Numbered from the stretch's first letter, positions 9,210 to 17,447 are shown. The stretch is 64,000 nt of DNA from JAFGMQ01 sp036733345 (GCA_036733345.1 DAINAR010000002.1:62001-126000); one strand, 5' to 3'. Translations and numbers: made by a program. Notes: generated by a model not told the origin, from the letters alone.

Positions 9210-9360
9210 AAATGTAGAAATCTGAAAGTGAGCCCATCAGGGCTGGATACTTTGACATTGGATACCGATTTTCTATCTTGTCGATAAGCTCCACATTTTT
9301 AAATTTTTCTTTCACATATTCAGTAAACCGTCGCTCACGTTCATGCGGGTGTGCACCCAC
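9175..9360 (-). CDS. Short unidentified frame, possibly a gene remnant
   Basis: A 61-codon frame starting at GTG 9360 and ending with DFYIYEYRDCVEEAE. The same frame is open without a start codon for about 20 codons further upstream, back to the methyltransferase end. The peptide is charged and looks like real protein rather than an antisense shadow, and the strand matches the operon. I do not recognise the family. It could be the C-terminus of a lost glycan gene or a small independent protein; the first is more likely because the start is poor and the frame overlaps the flippase start. Confidence 0.3.
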   Translation of the reverse strand: MGAHPHERERRFTEYVKEKFKNVELIDKIENRYPMSKYPALMGSLSDFYIYEYRDCVEEAE

Positions 9361-9409
9361 TGCACTGCCGGTAATTGCCCAAGAAGGCGTTTCAGCATAA
9401 CTAATCCTT

Positions 9410-10282
9410 TCAATATGATTTTTTACACACTGCCATCAGATCCAAGGCGTTATCAAGATTTTCGTCCCGATAAAAAAGATCCGCTATAGTAAATTGTTTA
9501 ATTTCAGAAGATGACAGGGTCTTTGGCCGAGTATGATTCTTGCGAGTCATTGCATCCCTTATGCGAAGAGTGAAAGGGTAATGTTTCTTTACAAAGGTTT
9601 TTATCATTATACTGATGCTTCTTGCCTTCTGCGCTGCAATCACTCCCTGTTTCGCGCGCTCCACGCGGTTCCGCTCAATCCAATAGAACTGATCGATGGC
9701 AAATAAACCGCGAATTGTTACGGACGGAAATCTGGTCATCAGGAATTCCCGCAACTCAGAAGGCGCGAATTCGTGGATGTGGAACTCATTCCATGGTTTC
9801 ATCCCAGGTTCCAGACGCAGGAGAGCATTAGGCGTAGCAAATACTGCAAGTCCACCCGGTTTCAACACTCGTCGTATCTCATTGAAGTAGGTGTCATAGT
9901 CAGAGATGTGTTCGAGAACTTGAAAACTTGTAACTACATCAAATGATTGATTAGCGAAGGCGCACCTTATGCCATCATAACAATGAATTTGAGTTGCTTT
10001 GTCCCCTAGTCTTTTCCGTGCAGCAATAACAGCCCGTTCCGAAAGGTCCAGGCCGGATACAGAAGCGGCATTCTTTGCCAGGATTTCCATCCCATATCCC
10101 ACGTTACAGCCCCAATCTAGCACATCTTTACCCATGCAAATTTCACTGGCTGTTTCGTAAGACTTCAAATGCATCAGATGTAGCACATACTCCTCGATTG
10201 TTTTGAAAACACTGTCTACGACCAGCGGATGTTCGTTGGCTTGCCTAGTTATGTTTGTCTGGTGATTGAAATCGTCAGTCAT
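9410..10282 (-). CDS. SAM-dependent methyltransferase (class I)
   Basis: A 290-residue Methyltransf_11/25-type protein. Motif I is VLDWGCNVGYG at about residues 54-64, motif II acidic region SGLDLSERAV follows, and motif IV is FDVVTSFQVLEHISDYDTYF, with VLKPGGLAVFATPN after it. Such enzymes in glycan loci methylate sugars or make methylated caps. Here it may methylate a sugar hydroxyl of the repeat unit (inference). Its ATG overlaps the stop of the upstream GT4 gene by one base (TAATG), so the two are translationally coupled. Confidence 0.82.
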   Translation of the reverse strand: MTDDFNHQTNITRQANEHPLVVDSVFKTIEEYVLHLMHLKSYETASEICMGKDVLDWGCNVGYGMEILAKNAASVSGLDLSERAVIAARKRLGDKATQIHCYDGIRCAFANQSFDVVTSFQVLEHISDYDTYFNEIRRVLKPGGLAVFATPNALLRLEPGMKPWNEFHIHEFAPSELREFLMTRFPSVTIRGLFAIDQFYWIERNRVERAKQGVIAAQKARSISIMIKTFVKKHYPFTLRIRDAMTRKNHTRPKTLSSSEIKQFTIADLFYRDENLDNALDLMAVCKKSY

Positions 10283-11424
10283 TATTTCTCCAGTTTCGTA
10301 TAAAGCCCGTACAGCAAAGCCCCTACGCTTTCAGAGCCAAAACGCTCTTTTGCGCCTCTGGCGATCGCAGCACGGTCATAGGATGGTAACCGTTCAACCA
10401 TTTTGGTCAATGCGTCGGCGATTGCCCCTGCATCGCCGGGCGCAACGACCACGCCTGCCCGCGCGGTTACAAATCCTTCCGGTCCACCGCATCGCGTCAC
10501 TAAAACCGGGAGGCCTGATGCGAGTGCTTCAGCAGTAACAACACTGAAAGTCTCGAAGAGACTTGGCAGCACAAAGATGTCCGCCGTTCGCATCATTTGT
10601 GCCACTTCATGCTTGAGCATTTGTCCATGAAAAGTGACATTACACGACAGATCGAGTTCCTTGACCATCTGGAAATGTTGTTCCGCCTCTGGCCCATCTC
10701 CGACCACATCGAGATGCCAAACTCGGTTTTTCCAAGAAACCCTCTTCAATCCTTGAAAGAGATACGTCAAGCCTTTATGCGCCACCAAGGAACTGACTGC
10801 CAATAAACGTACGGTATTATTCGATGGGGATTGGGACGGAAGATAATAAAACAGATCGGTATTTATCACATTTGGCACCACCTGGAATGCCGCCTTCACT
10901 TTATGTTCCTGAAGCGTTTTCTGAAGTGCCTGGCTGACCGGCAGCACGGTGTCGGCCATGCGGAAAATCAATCGGACCTCGTAAATCTGACGACGTGAAA
11001 GAACTCCTCGTGCAAATCCGGAAAAGTGTTCGCTGATAACAACTGGAATGCCGAGTATTTTCCCAGTAAGTAAGGCTGCCCATCCGCTGCTATACACATG
11101 GGCGTGAATCAGATCCGGCCGTCCTCGCTCCTTCGATAGTTCTGAAATGGCACGATAAACGCTTCCAATGTAGCGCAGAAATGAGACGCCTTTAATCCGG
11201 GAACGCCGATACAGCACTCGATAACTGGGAATGCCGTCGTTCAATTCTTTGTCGTTTTCTTGAACGAATGCCCACCAGTTGGCAATAGTCCGGTCACCAA
11301 TGCCACAATGTAAAACCGTTACGTTACAATATTTCTGAACAGCCTTGGCATACTCGCGAACGAATACGCCGCCATATCTGTGCTCTTTTGTGGGGTACCA
11401 AGGAGTGAAAAACAGTACATTCAT
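10282..11424 (-). CDS. GT4 family glycosyltransferase
   Basis: A 380-residue retaining GT-B glycosyltransferase. It begins MNVLFFTPWYPTKEHRYGG with the GT4 glycine loop. Further along are LIHAHVYSSGWAALL and VISEHFSGF, then the C-terminal NDP-sugar domain with LLAVSSLVAHKGLTYL and PSLFETFSVVTAEALASGLP, which holds the E-x7-E motif. Length is normal. It is first in the minus-strand run that includes the methyltransferase; the upstream neighbour at 11.43 kb is a truncated gene on the opposite strand, so a promoter should lie in the 70-odd bases before 11424, though none is clear. Confidence 0.87.
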   Translation of the reverse strand: MNVLFFTPWYPTKEHRYGGVFVREYAKAVQKYCNVTVLHCGIGDRTIANWWAFVQENDKELNDGIPSYRVLYRRSRIKGVSFLRYIGSVYRAISELSKERGRPDLIHAHVYSSGWAALLTGKILGIPVVISEHFSGFARGVLSRRQIYEVRLIFRMADTVLPVSQALQKTLQEHKVKAAFQVVPNVINTDLFYYLPSQSPSNNTVRLLAVSSLVAHKGLTYLFQGLKRVSWKNRVWHLDVVGDGPEAEQHFQMVKELDLSCNVTFHGQMLKHEVAQMMRTADIFVLPSLFETFSVVTAEALASGLPVLVTRCGGPEGFVTARAGVVVAPGDAGAIADALTKMVERLPSYDRAAIARGAKERFGSESVGALLYGLYTKLEK

Positions 11425-11501
11425 TGTATTAAAAGTGATAATTTGTTTGGCAAGAGAGGCAAATTCATTGGTCGGACAGCAAGCTTGATGGCGATTTCCC
11501 C

Positions 11502-12176
11502 ATGGTCGATAGAAAGGGCTGGACCAATGTCTATCAGTATTTTTCTGGGGAAAAAATTTGGCCCCGAGGCTTTTCTTTATCGGAATTGGATTTTGAGAAA
11601 AAGGCCGAGGAGATTAGATGCCCAGGAAAATTTCCGATCCAACAAGGATTGGCCGATGATAATCCTGATGTCGATGCTATTTTCCGATTGACCACCAAAG
11701 CGCCGGTCGTTTTTGATAAAAGGAAACCTTTAGGGCTAGGAGATGGCTCAATCTGTCCGTTTAATAGTCAAAACACCACTTGGTTCAGGGAGGCATTCAT
11801 GCCGATGTATCTTCCTTCTTATTGCAGTTTTCGGATGACTGATATTTGGCGTTCGTTTGTCGCCCAGAGAATTGCCTGGACTTGCGGCTGGGGCATACTT
11901 TTCCACGAAAGCACGGTCAGGCAGGAGCGTAACGAGCATGACCTTCTTAAGGATTTTAGCGACGAGGTAGTTGGTTATCTTGATAATCATAAGATTATGG
12001 AGGCGCTTAGCGCGCTTGATTTGAAAAGTGGTCCGCAGAATGTCGCTGATAATCTGTTCTCTTGTTATGGCCAGCTTATTGATTTAGGCCTTATCAAGGC
12101 TGAAGAGATGTCTTTATTAAAGGCCTGGATAGACGATGTTCGCCTGGCAGTCTCTGGTTTGTATGAAGGCAAATAG
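11502..12176 (+). pseudogene. STELLO/DUF288-family glycosyltransferase, N-terminally truncated
   Basis: A 224-codon plus-strand frame resembling the C-terminal two thirds of STELLO-type (DUF288) proteins: RKGWTNVYQYFSGEKIWPRG, then FRMTDIWRSFVAQRIAW, the family's best conserved block, and the HESTVRQERNEHDLLKDF region. The expected N-terminal part with the acidic metal-binding cluster is absent. The frame is open for about 16 codons before the ATG (...IHWSDSKLDGDFP) and then hits a stop at about 11440, next to the divergent GT4 gene. I infer loss of the 5' end by rearrangement, so the product is probably inactive. It is the only plus-strand gene in this part of the locus. Confidence 0.55.
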
Positions 12177-12210
12177 CAAAAATATAGTATGTCCAACGTT
12201 ACGTATCACC

Positions 12211-12254
12211 GGCAGCAAAAAGCAGAGCGAGGAACGAGCGGCGCTTTTGCTGCC
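12211..12254. terminator. Inverted repeat between convergent genes
   Basis: GGCAGCAAAA at 12211 and TTTTGCTGCC at 12245 form a hairpin arm of about 12 base pairs with a roughly 19-base loop. It lies between the end of the plus-strand STELLO remnant and the end of the minus-strand GT39-like gene. The position fits a bidirectional terminator, but there is no strong T-run on either side. Confidence 0.35.
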
Positions 12255-12290
12255 CGAGTGCATATGAGTGTTTGAATTTTTTTCACTTTC

Positions 12291-13796
12291 TTAATTCCAA
12301 CTAACGTGCATGAGTTGTACTCGCTTGCCACCGTAGTAGTTGCTATAGACATCCCAAGAGGCAAGCTCCGCCACATGGCCACCATTGGATTTTACAGCCT
12401 CCAAGACTACCTTATCCCTGTGACCAATCAAATATTGCGGACGGTATTTTTTTAATTTCAAATCGAGAGTATCTTTTCCCCAACTTGGGTTAATCGGTAA
12501 AGTCGCTATTTCGAGCGATACAGAATCTGCCATCTTTCCGAGAAGCACAACTTTTGACACAATACCTTCCCGTTTTTTAATGATGCCACCAACCTCCTGC
12601 GCCATTTGGTAGAAAGAATATCTTGGGGCAGATAAATATGATGCGATTTTTCCGCTTCCGTGAAGCGATACTCCAAACACTATTATCAGAGACAAAATAG
12701 GTACGATAGAGAAACTCCTCAAACGCGATTTGAAAAGCCATTCTCTTAATTCCAAGCAAGACATGGCGCACAGAGCGGCAAAAGGTACAATTAGCGGCAG
12801 GTGATAACGTGGTGGTGAATAAGGCTTAATTGAGAGCAAAGCAAGGTAGAAAGCAATGTAACCGATTAAAATATGGATCAAAATATTTCTTCTGTATCTA
12901 TCAGAGATGATTAGCGCAATGGCGGTTGACAGCACAGTAAGCGCTATTAAGTCGATTCCCAGTATCTTAATTTTGTATATCAACCTTGGAATATAAAATA
13001 ACCAATCCACAAAGCTATGATGCATTTGTGAATAAAGGTTTAATTGTGCGAAAAAGGCAGTGTCTTCAGGAAATAGTGTTCTTGCAACAATTTGATAAAC
13101 TCCAATCAAGGATAGCACTAAAATGATAGAGGAAAACAGGAATATTAAACTTTCTTGATTACTTCTTCCTTGTCGCCAAGCGAGGTAACCTAGCAGAGGC
13201 ACGGCGAATACCATTGTGCTTTTCGTTAGCGCTCCTGCCGCAATCAAAACTGAAGCCAACAGCAAATTTGGCAGTCTCGCCCCATTATTCCTATATCCTC
13301 CGGCGGCAAGTAAGCCACAAACAACGAAGGACGTTCCTATAAGTTCCATCACTGCCAACCGGCTAAATGCAAATACCACATAATTTGTGACTAGAAGCAA
13401 AGCTGTTAATAGTGCAGCAAATATACCAAAATGCCGACGCACCAGCAAAGCAGTTGCTACAACCAAGACATTAAATAAAACGACAGTTGTAATTCGTACA
13501 GACGACAAACCAATACCGAAGATAGAGAAGGTGAATCTGTGTAAGACCTGCCCAAGTGGCATGGGTATTGCTGGATTCCAGTCTCCAGATAGATACCATT
13601 CTCCAGAGATATAATGTCTTAATGCTGCATTTGCATACCAGCCTTCGTCAGTAAAGAGCACCCCGGACCAAGTGATTCCAAGCGGAAAATCGGCATTCAA
13701 GCTTACAAAACGCAGAAATAAAAAAATAACAACTATTAAGAAAAGAATAACGCTCAGTGTCTTTTGGTGCGGCAAAGTCGTCATGTTAAGGTTCAT
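12291..13796 (-). CDS. ArnT/PMT-like membrane glycosyltransferase (GT39/GT83 type)
   Basis: A roughly 500-residue polytopic protein with an N-terminal hydrophobic segment (VILFLIVVIFLFLRFVSL), then a periplasmic loop holding the acidic pair DEG in VLFTDEGWYANAAL, as in GT-C enzymes of the PMT_2 family, then about ten further hydrophobic segments. Such proteins use polyprenyl-phosphate sugars in the periplasm to modify lipid A, glycans or proteins. The ATG at 13796 with GGAAA upstream is preferred to a TTG 14 codons earlier. A short open frame upstream ends at 13786 and overlaps this start by about ten bases, which hints at a lost upstream partner. Confidence 0.78.
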   Translation of the reverse strand: MNLNMTTLPHQKTLSVILFLIVVIFLFLRFVSLNADFPLGITWSGVLFTDEGWYANAALRHYISGEWYLSGDWNPAIPMPLGQVLHRFTFSIFGIGLSSVRITTVVLFNVLVVATALLVRRHFGIFAALLTALLLVTNYVVFAFSRLAVMELIGTSFVVCGLLAAGGYRNNGARLPNLLLASVLIAAGALTKSTMVFAVPLLGYLAWRQGRSNQESLIFLFSSIILVLSLIGVYQIVARTLFPEDTAFFAQLNLYSQMHHSFVDWLFYIPRLIYKIKILGIDLIALTVLSTAIALIISDRYRRNILIHILIGYIAFYLALLSIKPYSPPRYHLPLIVPFAALCAMSCLELREWLFKSRLRSFSIVPILSLIIVFGVSLHGSGKIASYLSAPRYSFYQMAQEVGGIIKKREGIVSKVVLLGKMADSVSLEIATLPINPSWGKDTLDLKLKKYRPQYLIGHRDKVVLEAVKSNGGHVAELASWDVYSNYYGGKRVQLMHVSWN

Positions 13797-13950
13797 GCAG
13801 TTTCCAGATTTGTTCCAAGTCCTCAATCCAAGCATCAACTAAATCCAATTCTCTTGAATCGATATGTGACATGTTAATGATTTTTTTGTAGGTCAGTCGA
13901 AGATTGAAAGTAATATTATCGGTGCCTGCTTTCAATGATCCTGTGTCAGG
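13786..13950 (-). other. Possible remnant reading frame in the 13.84-14.27 kb gap
   Basis: The 13839-14265 gap holds no intact gene. On the minus strand a frame without a start ends at TAA 13786-13788 and reads like protein (NITFNLRLTYKKIIN, then DSRELDLVDAWIEDLEQIWK). It overlaps the start of the GT39-like gene and runs out upstream in the 70-bp repeat at 13950-14019. It may be the 3' end of a gene cut by that repeat, or chance. The rest of the gap (14020-14265) shows nothing recognisable. Confidence 0.25.
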
Positions 13951-14019
13951 GTCGGACCTCGTTAAGCTTTTGATATTATATTAATTAGTGCCAAAATCAG
14001 GTCTTGATTTGGTCTTAAA
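13950..14019. repeat. 70-bp direct repeat, copy 1
   Basis: This segment matches 15339-15408 at 67 of 70 positions by eye, same orientation. Core: CCTCGTTAAGCTTTTGATAT continuing to GGTCTTAAA. The two copies bracket a 1.3-kb segment that carries the DUF3368 PIN module and a vapC remnant. No inverted terminal repeats or transposase are seen. Confidence 0.8.
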
Positions 14020-14265
14020 CACATATTTTTGTGGTCAAAACAGCGTGTTTAAGAATAAGTTTCCGACATTTTAAACAGGTTTTATGAAACTGGTCCCGTT
14101 GCCAATGCGTTACAATTGCATCCTGAAAGCTACGATTTCTTGTTGCTAACGCTTTTCGAATTTATACGTGGAAATTAAAGCCCATTTTCCCGCATCTCAA
14201 GAATCCTAATGAAAGGGGTGACAACCCTATATGCCGTGCCCCTGACCCGGACGAGCCGGAAGAAC

Positions 14266-14781
14266 TCAAAGCTCAAATTCTTTCTTTATATTCCCAACAA
14301 TTTTTTCTAACAAAGACGGTCTTATATGCAAACTGCTTTTTGAAGGTATCTCCGCGAGTATCCGTAAAACTTGTTCTGGCCGCATAAGCTCTCGTCGTAT
14401 TGTTCTGACAATAATGCCAACCGTCCCATGAACTTTAAATCCCATCCGATCAGCAACAAGACGCGCACAAGCATCATCAGTAAAAAACAGCGCGTCCGGA
14501 TTCTTTTCGATAATAGCAAGAGCTTCTATTTCGCCGGCATCGAGCGAAAAGATTCTGCACATTGTACGAAGCAACTCGCCTTCAGGATATTCCTGCGACA
14601 CTCGCATAAAATGAATGTTCGGCTTTTTCAGAGCTTCTGGTCTATGATGTTTTACTTCTTCCCAAACGGCATCAGCCAATATTATTTCCTGAAAATCGCA
14701 AAGCAGTTCAAGGCAGTTCAACTCATCAAGATGTATAACAGGGCCTGCATCACATATTACACTAATGTTCGGTTTATTCAT
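14266..14781 (-). CDS. DUF3368-family PIN-domain toxin
   Basis: A PIN-like ribonuclease-fold protein of about 171 residues. It starts MNKPNISVICDAGPVIHLDE, with the first acidic residue D in CDAGP; later acidic positions are in SLDAGEIEALAI and FFTDDACAR, as in DUF3368 (PF11848) proteins. The ATG at 14781 is chosen because the frame upstream of it only overlaps the antitoxin gene; the 3' end of the antitoxin overlaps this start by eight bases. By analogy with VapC it would cleave RNA when its partner is degraded. The ligand set looks complete, so it may be functional. Confidence 0.78.
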   Translation of the reverse strand: MNKPNISVICDAGPVIHLDELNCLELLCDFQEIILADAVWEEVKHHRPEALKKPNIHFMRVSQEYPEGELLRTMCRIFSLDAGEIEALAIIEKNPDALFFTDDACARLVADRMGFKVHGTVGIIVRTIRRELMRPEQVLRILAEIPSKSSLHIRPSLLEKIVGNIKKEFEL

Positions 14782-14968
14782 GGCCGTGAAGGCCCCATTC
14801 CACATCGTCCAGGATGAATTTTTCCATTAGCTCTGGTCGATGTGAATCAAGAAATCGGCGAATAGCTTCGGAAAAAACCTCTTTTTCATCACGAAACCAG
14901 CCGTCTTTTACTAAAACAAGCGCATGTTTGTACAGATTTTCCGGCACTTCCATCTGAATAGTTTTCAT
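14774..14968 (-). CDS. Ribbon-helix-helix-like antitoxin for the DUF3368 toxin
   Basis: A 64-residue protein with a short beta strand (KTIQMEVPENLYKHAL) followed by two helices (EKEVFSEAIRRFLDSHRPEL), the layout of a ribbon-helix-helix DNA-binding antitoxin. A strong AAGGAG lies seven bases before the ATG. It overlaps the start of the PIN toxin, the usual antitoxin-first arrangement. It should neutralise the toxin and repress the operon. Confidence 0.7.
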   Translation of the reverse strand: MKTIQMEVPENLYKHALVLVKDGWFRDEKEVFSEAIRRFLDSHRPELMEKFILDDVEWGLHGHE

Positions 14969-15189
14969 GGTTTATCTCCTTTTTGTGTGAGAGACCCCAA
15001 TGGGGGACAAGCTGGATCAGGGTCGGGTCATCCTAAGTTATTAGAAATTAGAATTAATCGTTCCAAAAATACGTGTTTTTAGACTCTATGGAACAATGGG
15101 GGACGTTGTTGATTTTGATGAATTACTTTGTTTCATTCTGGCTCTTTTTTTTGGGCCTTAAAATTGTTTACCCCTTTAGTTTCTTATGT

Positions 15190-15345
15190 TCATCCATTAT
15201 GCCAGTTTTCAATCTTCAATCTTAAAAACTGCTTAAAATCGTTAATATTCCGTGTTACCAAAATCAGACCATTCACCACAGATATTGCCGCAATCTGTAC
15301 ATCAACAAATGACGGCGGGTGATTATGTCGTGTTTCGCGGTCGAA
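15190..15345 (-). pseudogene. vapC C-terminal remnant
   Basis: Minus-strand translation gives REH-like sequence RETRHNHPPSFVDVQIAAIS, then NGLILVTRNINDFKQF and ENWHNG with a TGA at 15190-15192. This is the C-terminal quarter of a VapC PIN toxin: the D of SFVD and the TRN-x-DF region are family marks. Everything upstream is gone, the break falling at the 70-bp repeat at 15339. The remnant cannot be active. Confidence 0.65.
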
Positions 15346-15408
15346 CCTCGTTAAGCTTTTGATATTATATTAATTAGTGCCAAAATCAGGCCTAGATTTG
15401 GTCTTAAA
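15339..15408. repeat. 70-bp direct repeat, copy 2
   Basis: Second copy of the repeat at 13950-14019, with three mismatches. One edge coincides with the break in the vapC remnant, which suggests the repeat took part in the rearrangement that cut that gene. The rest of the 14969-15496 gap contains only the remnant and AT-rich sequence. Confidence 0.8.
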
Positions 15409-15496
15409 ATATTGTTTTTGGCTATAAATCAATGGATTTTAAATTTAAAGATTAAAATTTTTAATTACATTGCGGCATATAAAAAGGGAAGATTTA

Positions 15497-15871
15497 TTAG
15501 GCAGACCATAACTTGATATTTTTGATATAAATGAAATCTTTTTTATTCCCGGTAAAAAGCTGAAAATCATAGTTTATTGCAGTTGCGGCGATTAAGGCGT
15601 CCGGTATCTGTAACCCATGACTTTTTGCATATAGTTCAATAAGTTCTGTAGCTTTAAAGGAGATTGCATTGTCTATTTGTAATACCCGAATAGATGAAAC
15701 ATGAAGTTTTATTTTATTTAGCTCAGCCTTGTTCAAAGCACCGTAATAAAGCTCCATTACCGTAATGACACTGATCGCAATCTGCTCCAACCCTATTTTC
15801 TCAAGCTCTTCAATGACAATAGAATTCTTTTTCAGAGCTTCAATAATGACGTTCGTGTCACACAGAATCAT
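15497..15871 (-). CDS. vapC: VapC-type PIN-domain toxin
   Basis: A 124-residue PIN ribonuclease. It starts MILCDTNVIIEALK with the first catalytic D at residue 5, has E in ITVMELYYGALNKAE (about residue 40), D in GLQIPDALIAATAI and a later TGNKKDF, so the four acidic ligands are present. Length is standard. It lies seven bases downstream of its antitoxin in the same orientation. The predicted activity is sequence- or structure-specific RNA cleavage, blocked by the antitoxin. Confidence 0.85.
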   Translation of the reverse strand: MILCDTNVIIEALKKNSIVIEELEKIGLEQIAISVITVMELYYGALNKAELNKIKLHVSSIRVLQIDNAISFKATELIELYAKSHGLQIPDALIAATAINYDFQLFTGNKKDFIYIKNIKLWSA

Positions 15872-15878
15872 ATGCTAA

Positions 15879-16085
15879 TTACCGCCATGCCTGTCGTCTG
15901 ATATCCGCAAGAGAGATATCTCTATTTTTCCATATACCAAACAATTTTCTCAGGTCGCCCTTTTTTGACTGTCTGGAAACTCCTTTTTCTTCTTTTTCAA
16001 CTTCAATGAATTTAATTTCATTTAATAAGGTAATTAGCGCATTTATTTTTGCGTCATCTTTTACTTTAATAATTAACCTTTGCAT
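15879..16085 (-). CDS. Antitoxin partner of the 15.5-kb VapC
   Basis: A 68-residue protein beginning MQRLIIKVKDDAKINALITL, a short strand-helix start common in a group of small VapB-like antitoxins, followed by a charged C-terminal tail (KKGDLRKLFGIWKNRDI) that would wrap the toxin. The ATG at 16085 is chosen because GGAGG sits five bases before it; a more distal ATG at 16106 has no such site. Assignment rests on the seven-base spacing to vapC and the sequence type, not on a named family. Confidence 0.65.
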   Translation of the reverse strand: MQRLIIKVKDDAKINALITLLNEIKFIEVEKEEKGVSRQSKKGDLRKLFGIWKNRDISLADIRRQAWR

Positions 16086-16174
16086 GGATTCCTCCCTCAG
16101 ATTCATACTTCTATATTAATTTAAAATATGCACAGAGTCAATTGGACTGAGATGTACTGCGAACGGACATCTTT

Positions 16175-16227
16175 AAATAATTTACCACAGTTTTGCCGTT
16201 GTGTCATCTATTTTGGTCTGTCTCGTC
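16175..16227. repeat. 53-bp interspersed repeat with GTCTG-rich tail, copy 1
   Basis: AAATAATTTACCACAGTTTT and the following bases to 16227 recur at 39846-39898 with two mismatches. Both run into degenerate GTCTG/TCGTC-rich simple sequence. The remainder of the 16107-16467 gap holds a TumE-like remnant; a plus-strand frame across it is not credible as a gene. Confidence 0.75.
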
Positions 16228-16309
16228 TGTCTTGTCTGTTACATCCTCCTTTTATTTTAGTCTCTCAGGGAAGACAGGAAATTGACATTATTAGCCTGTA
16301 TTCCTTGCC

Positions 16310-16450
16310 TCAGCCTTTCGGTTTATCTTCGAATTTCTCGCTGATCCTATTAAAAACATCACCAACAGATGTTTCTGTTGATTCAAATACTTCATTTCCA
16401 GCATGCTTGTGGTGCGTGGGATAACGTTGGTTCCAAAACGATTTAAACAT
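16310..16450 (-). pseudogene. TumE/DUF6516-like toxin, C-terminal remnant
   Basis: A 46-codon minus-strand frame, ATG 16450 to TGA 16310-16312, reads FWNQRYPTHHKHAGNEVFES then DVFNRISEKFEDK. The histidine-rich PxHHKH block followed by an acidic ES stretch and a short helix resembles the C-terminus of DUF6516 (TumE-type toxin) proteins. No ribosome-binding site precedes it and the N-terminal two thirds are missing, so it is read as debris of another toxin gene. Family call is from memory of the motif and is tentative. Confidence 0.38.
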
Positions 16451-16467
16451 TGGGAAGGAGGACATTC

Positions 16468-16890
16468 TTAAGGGCTTAACCACTCGATGCTTATTATACC
16501 TTGTTTTTCAAGCGATCTGAATTCAGGATCCCCCGTTAAAAGCGGGCAGTTTTTGATCATCGCCAAAGCCCCAGCAAAGGAATCCGCATACGAAATAGGA
16601 TGCTTTGCTTTTAGGCCGGCAGCTGTCAGAAGAAGCTCTTCATCGATGCGATCAATCATCTTCATCGGCAAGGCTTTAATTCTGGCATAGGCTAAGTCGG
16701 CCAAACTCTGGCCTTGTTCCCTCAAGGTGATATAATAAATCTCGCCTATGTGAATTGCGTGGATATATAGGCGAATAAAGCCATTCTTCGCCTGAGTGAG
16801 AGTATGCTGAATCTTGTCAGAAAACGATTCATTTTCGAGATATCCAATTACGGCATAACTATCGAGGACGAAACTATTTGTGCTTTGCAA
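16468..16890 (-). CDS. vapC: PIN-domain toxin of an AbrB-linked VapBC module
   Basis: A PIN protein of about 140 residues: FVLDSYAVIGYLENE carries the first D, HIGEIYYITLREQG the E, and HPISYADSFAGALA then LLTGDPEF the later acidic residues. The frame opens 9 codons earlier at ATG 16917, inside the antitoxin gene, but a TTG at 16890 that overlaps the antitoxin's last codons by about 17 bases is the more natural start. Predicted ribonuclease toxin. Its antitoxin is of the AbrB/MazE type, not the same type as in the neighbouring modules. Confidence 0.8.
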   Translation of the reverse strand: MQSTNSFVLDSYAVIGYLENESFSDKIQHTLTQAKNGFIRLYIHAIHIGEIYYITLREQGQSLADLAYARIKALPMKMIDRIDEELLLTAAGLKAKHPISYADSFAGALAMIKNCPLLTGDPEFRSLEKQGIISIEWLSP

Positions 16891-17134
16891 ATCTTTTATC
16901 TTCCCTTTCTTTTTCAAGTTCTTTTTCTTTTAAATAGGCTTTCAATATCCCAGAACCCTTTAACATTCCTCGTGCCTCAACAATAGGATCCTCGGACTCC
17001 GGTACCATCAAAATGCCTTTATCTTTTTCAACCCAGCGAATCGCTGTCGCCGAGCGTATCCCATATTTTACTCTCAGCCTTTTGGGAATTACAACCTGTC
17101 CTTTTGATGTGACCTTGGATGACATGGCTTTCAT
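16874..17134 (-). CDS. vapB: AbrB/SpoVT-fold antitoxin
   Basis: An 86-residue protein with the swapped-hairpin AbrB domain at the N-terminus: SSKVTSKGQVVIPKRLRVKY, then RSATAIRWVEKDKGILMV. The C-terminal half (PIVEARGMLKGSGILKAYLK, then a lysine- and glutamate-rich helix) would bind the toxin. GAGG lies upstream of the ATG at 17134. It should bind operator DNA near its own start and repress the pair. Confidence 0.82.
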   Translation of the reverse strand: MKAMSSKVTSKGQVVIPKRLRVKYGIRSATAIRWVEKDKGILMVPESEDPIVEARGMLKGSGILKAYLKEKELEKEREDKRFAKHK

Positions 17135-17144
17135 TTATTTTACC

Positions 17145-17447
17145 TCAATAATTGAAATCTACGACAACTTTTAGTTTACAGGAAAGGTAAGAATATGTCA
17201 ACCATAATTCCTTACTTTGAGGAAGAAGTGGATTGGGGATTGCGCTGATTGCAGGATTCTTTTTTTGGATTAGTTTTACCGACTCACCAATGACCTGGAG
17301 CCGCATGGAAATTGAGTCCAGAAGCGTAACTCCATCCGAGCTTGACACAAAATCCTCAGAATTTCCGATCCTTAAAAATCAGTCCTTAACAAGGCTAATG
17401 GAGGCCAGCATCAAATCCAGGATATCAACAATTTCTTCTTCAGACAT
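17145..17447 (-). pseudogene. HEPN (DUF86) toxin gene, inactivated
   Basis: Starting at an ATG at 17447, the minus strand reads MSEEEIVDILDLMLASISLV then KD and a TGA, and continues in frame as FLRIGNSEDFVSSSDGVTLL, ISMRLQVIGESVKLIQKKNP. That is a HEPN-domain protein of the DUF86 type with an internal stop at codon 23. After KKNP the sequence no longer resembles the family: the catalytic Rx4-6H motif and the rest of the domain are missing. The start overlaps the stop of the MNT gene by eight bases, the normal MNT-HEPN layout, so the toxin has decayed in place. Confidence 0.65.

Noticed and set aside
11380..11691. 103-residue plus-strand protein overlapping the STELLO-like frame
   Set aside because: It is out of frame with the recognisable STELLO-like sequence and lies partly antisense to the GT4 gene.
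16128..16424. 98-residue plus-strand protein
   Set aside because: It runs through the 53-bp repeat and antisense to the TumE-like remnant, has no ribosome-binding site and resembles nothing.
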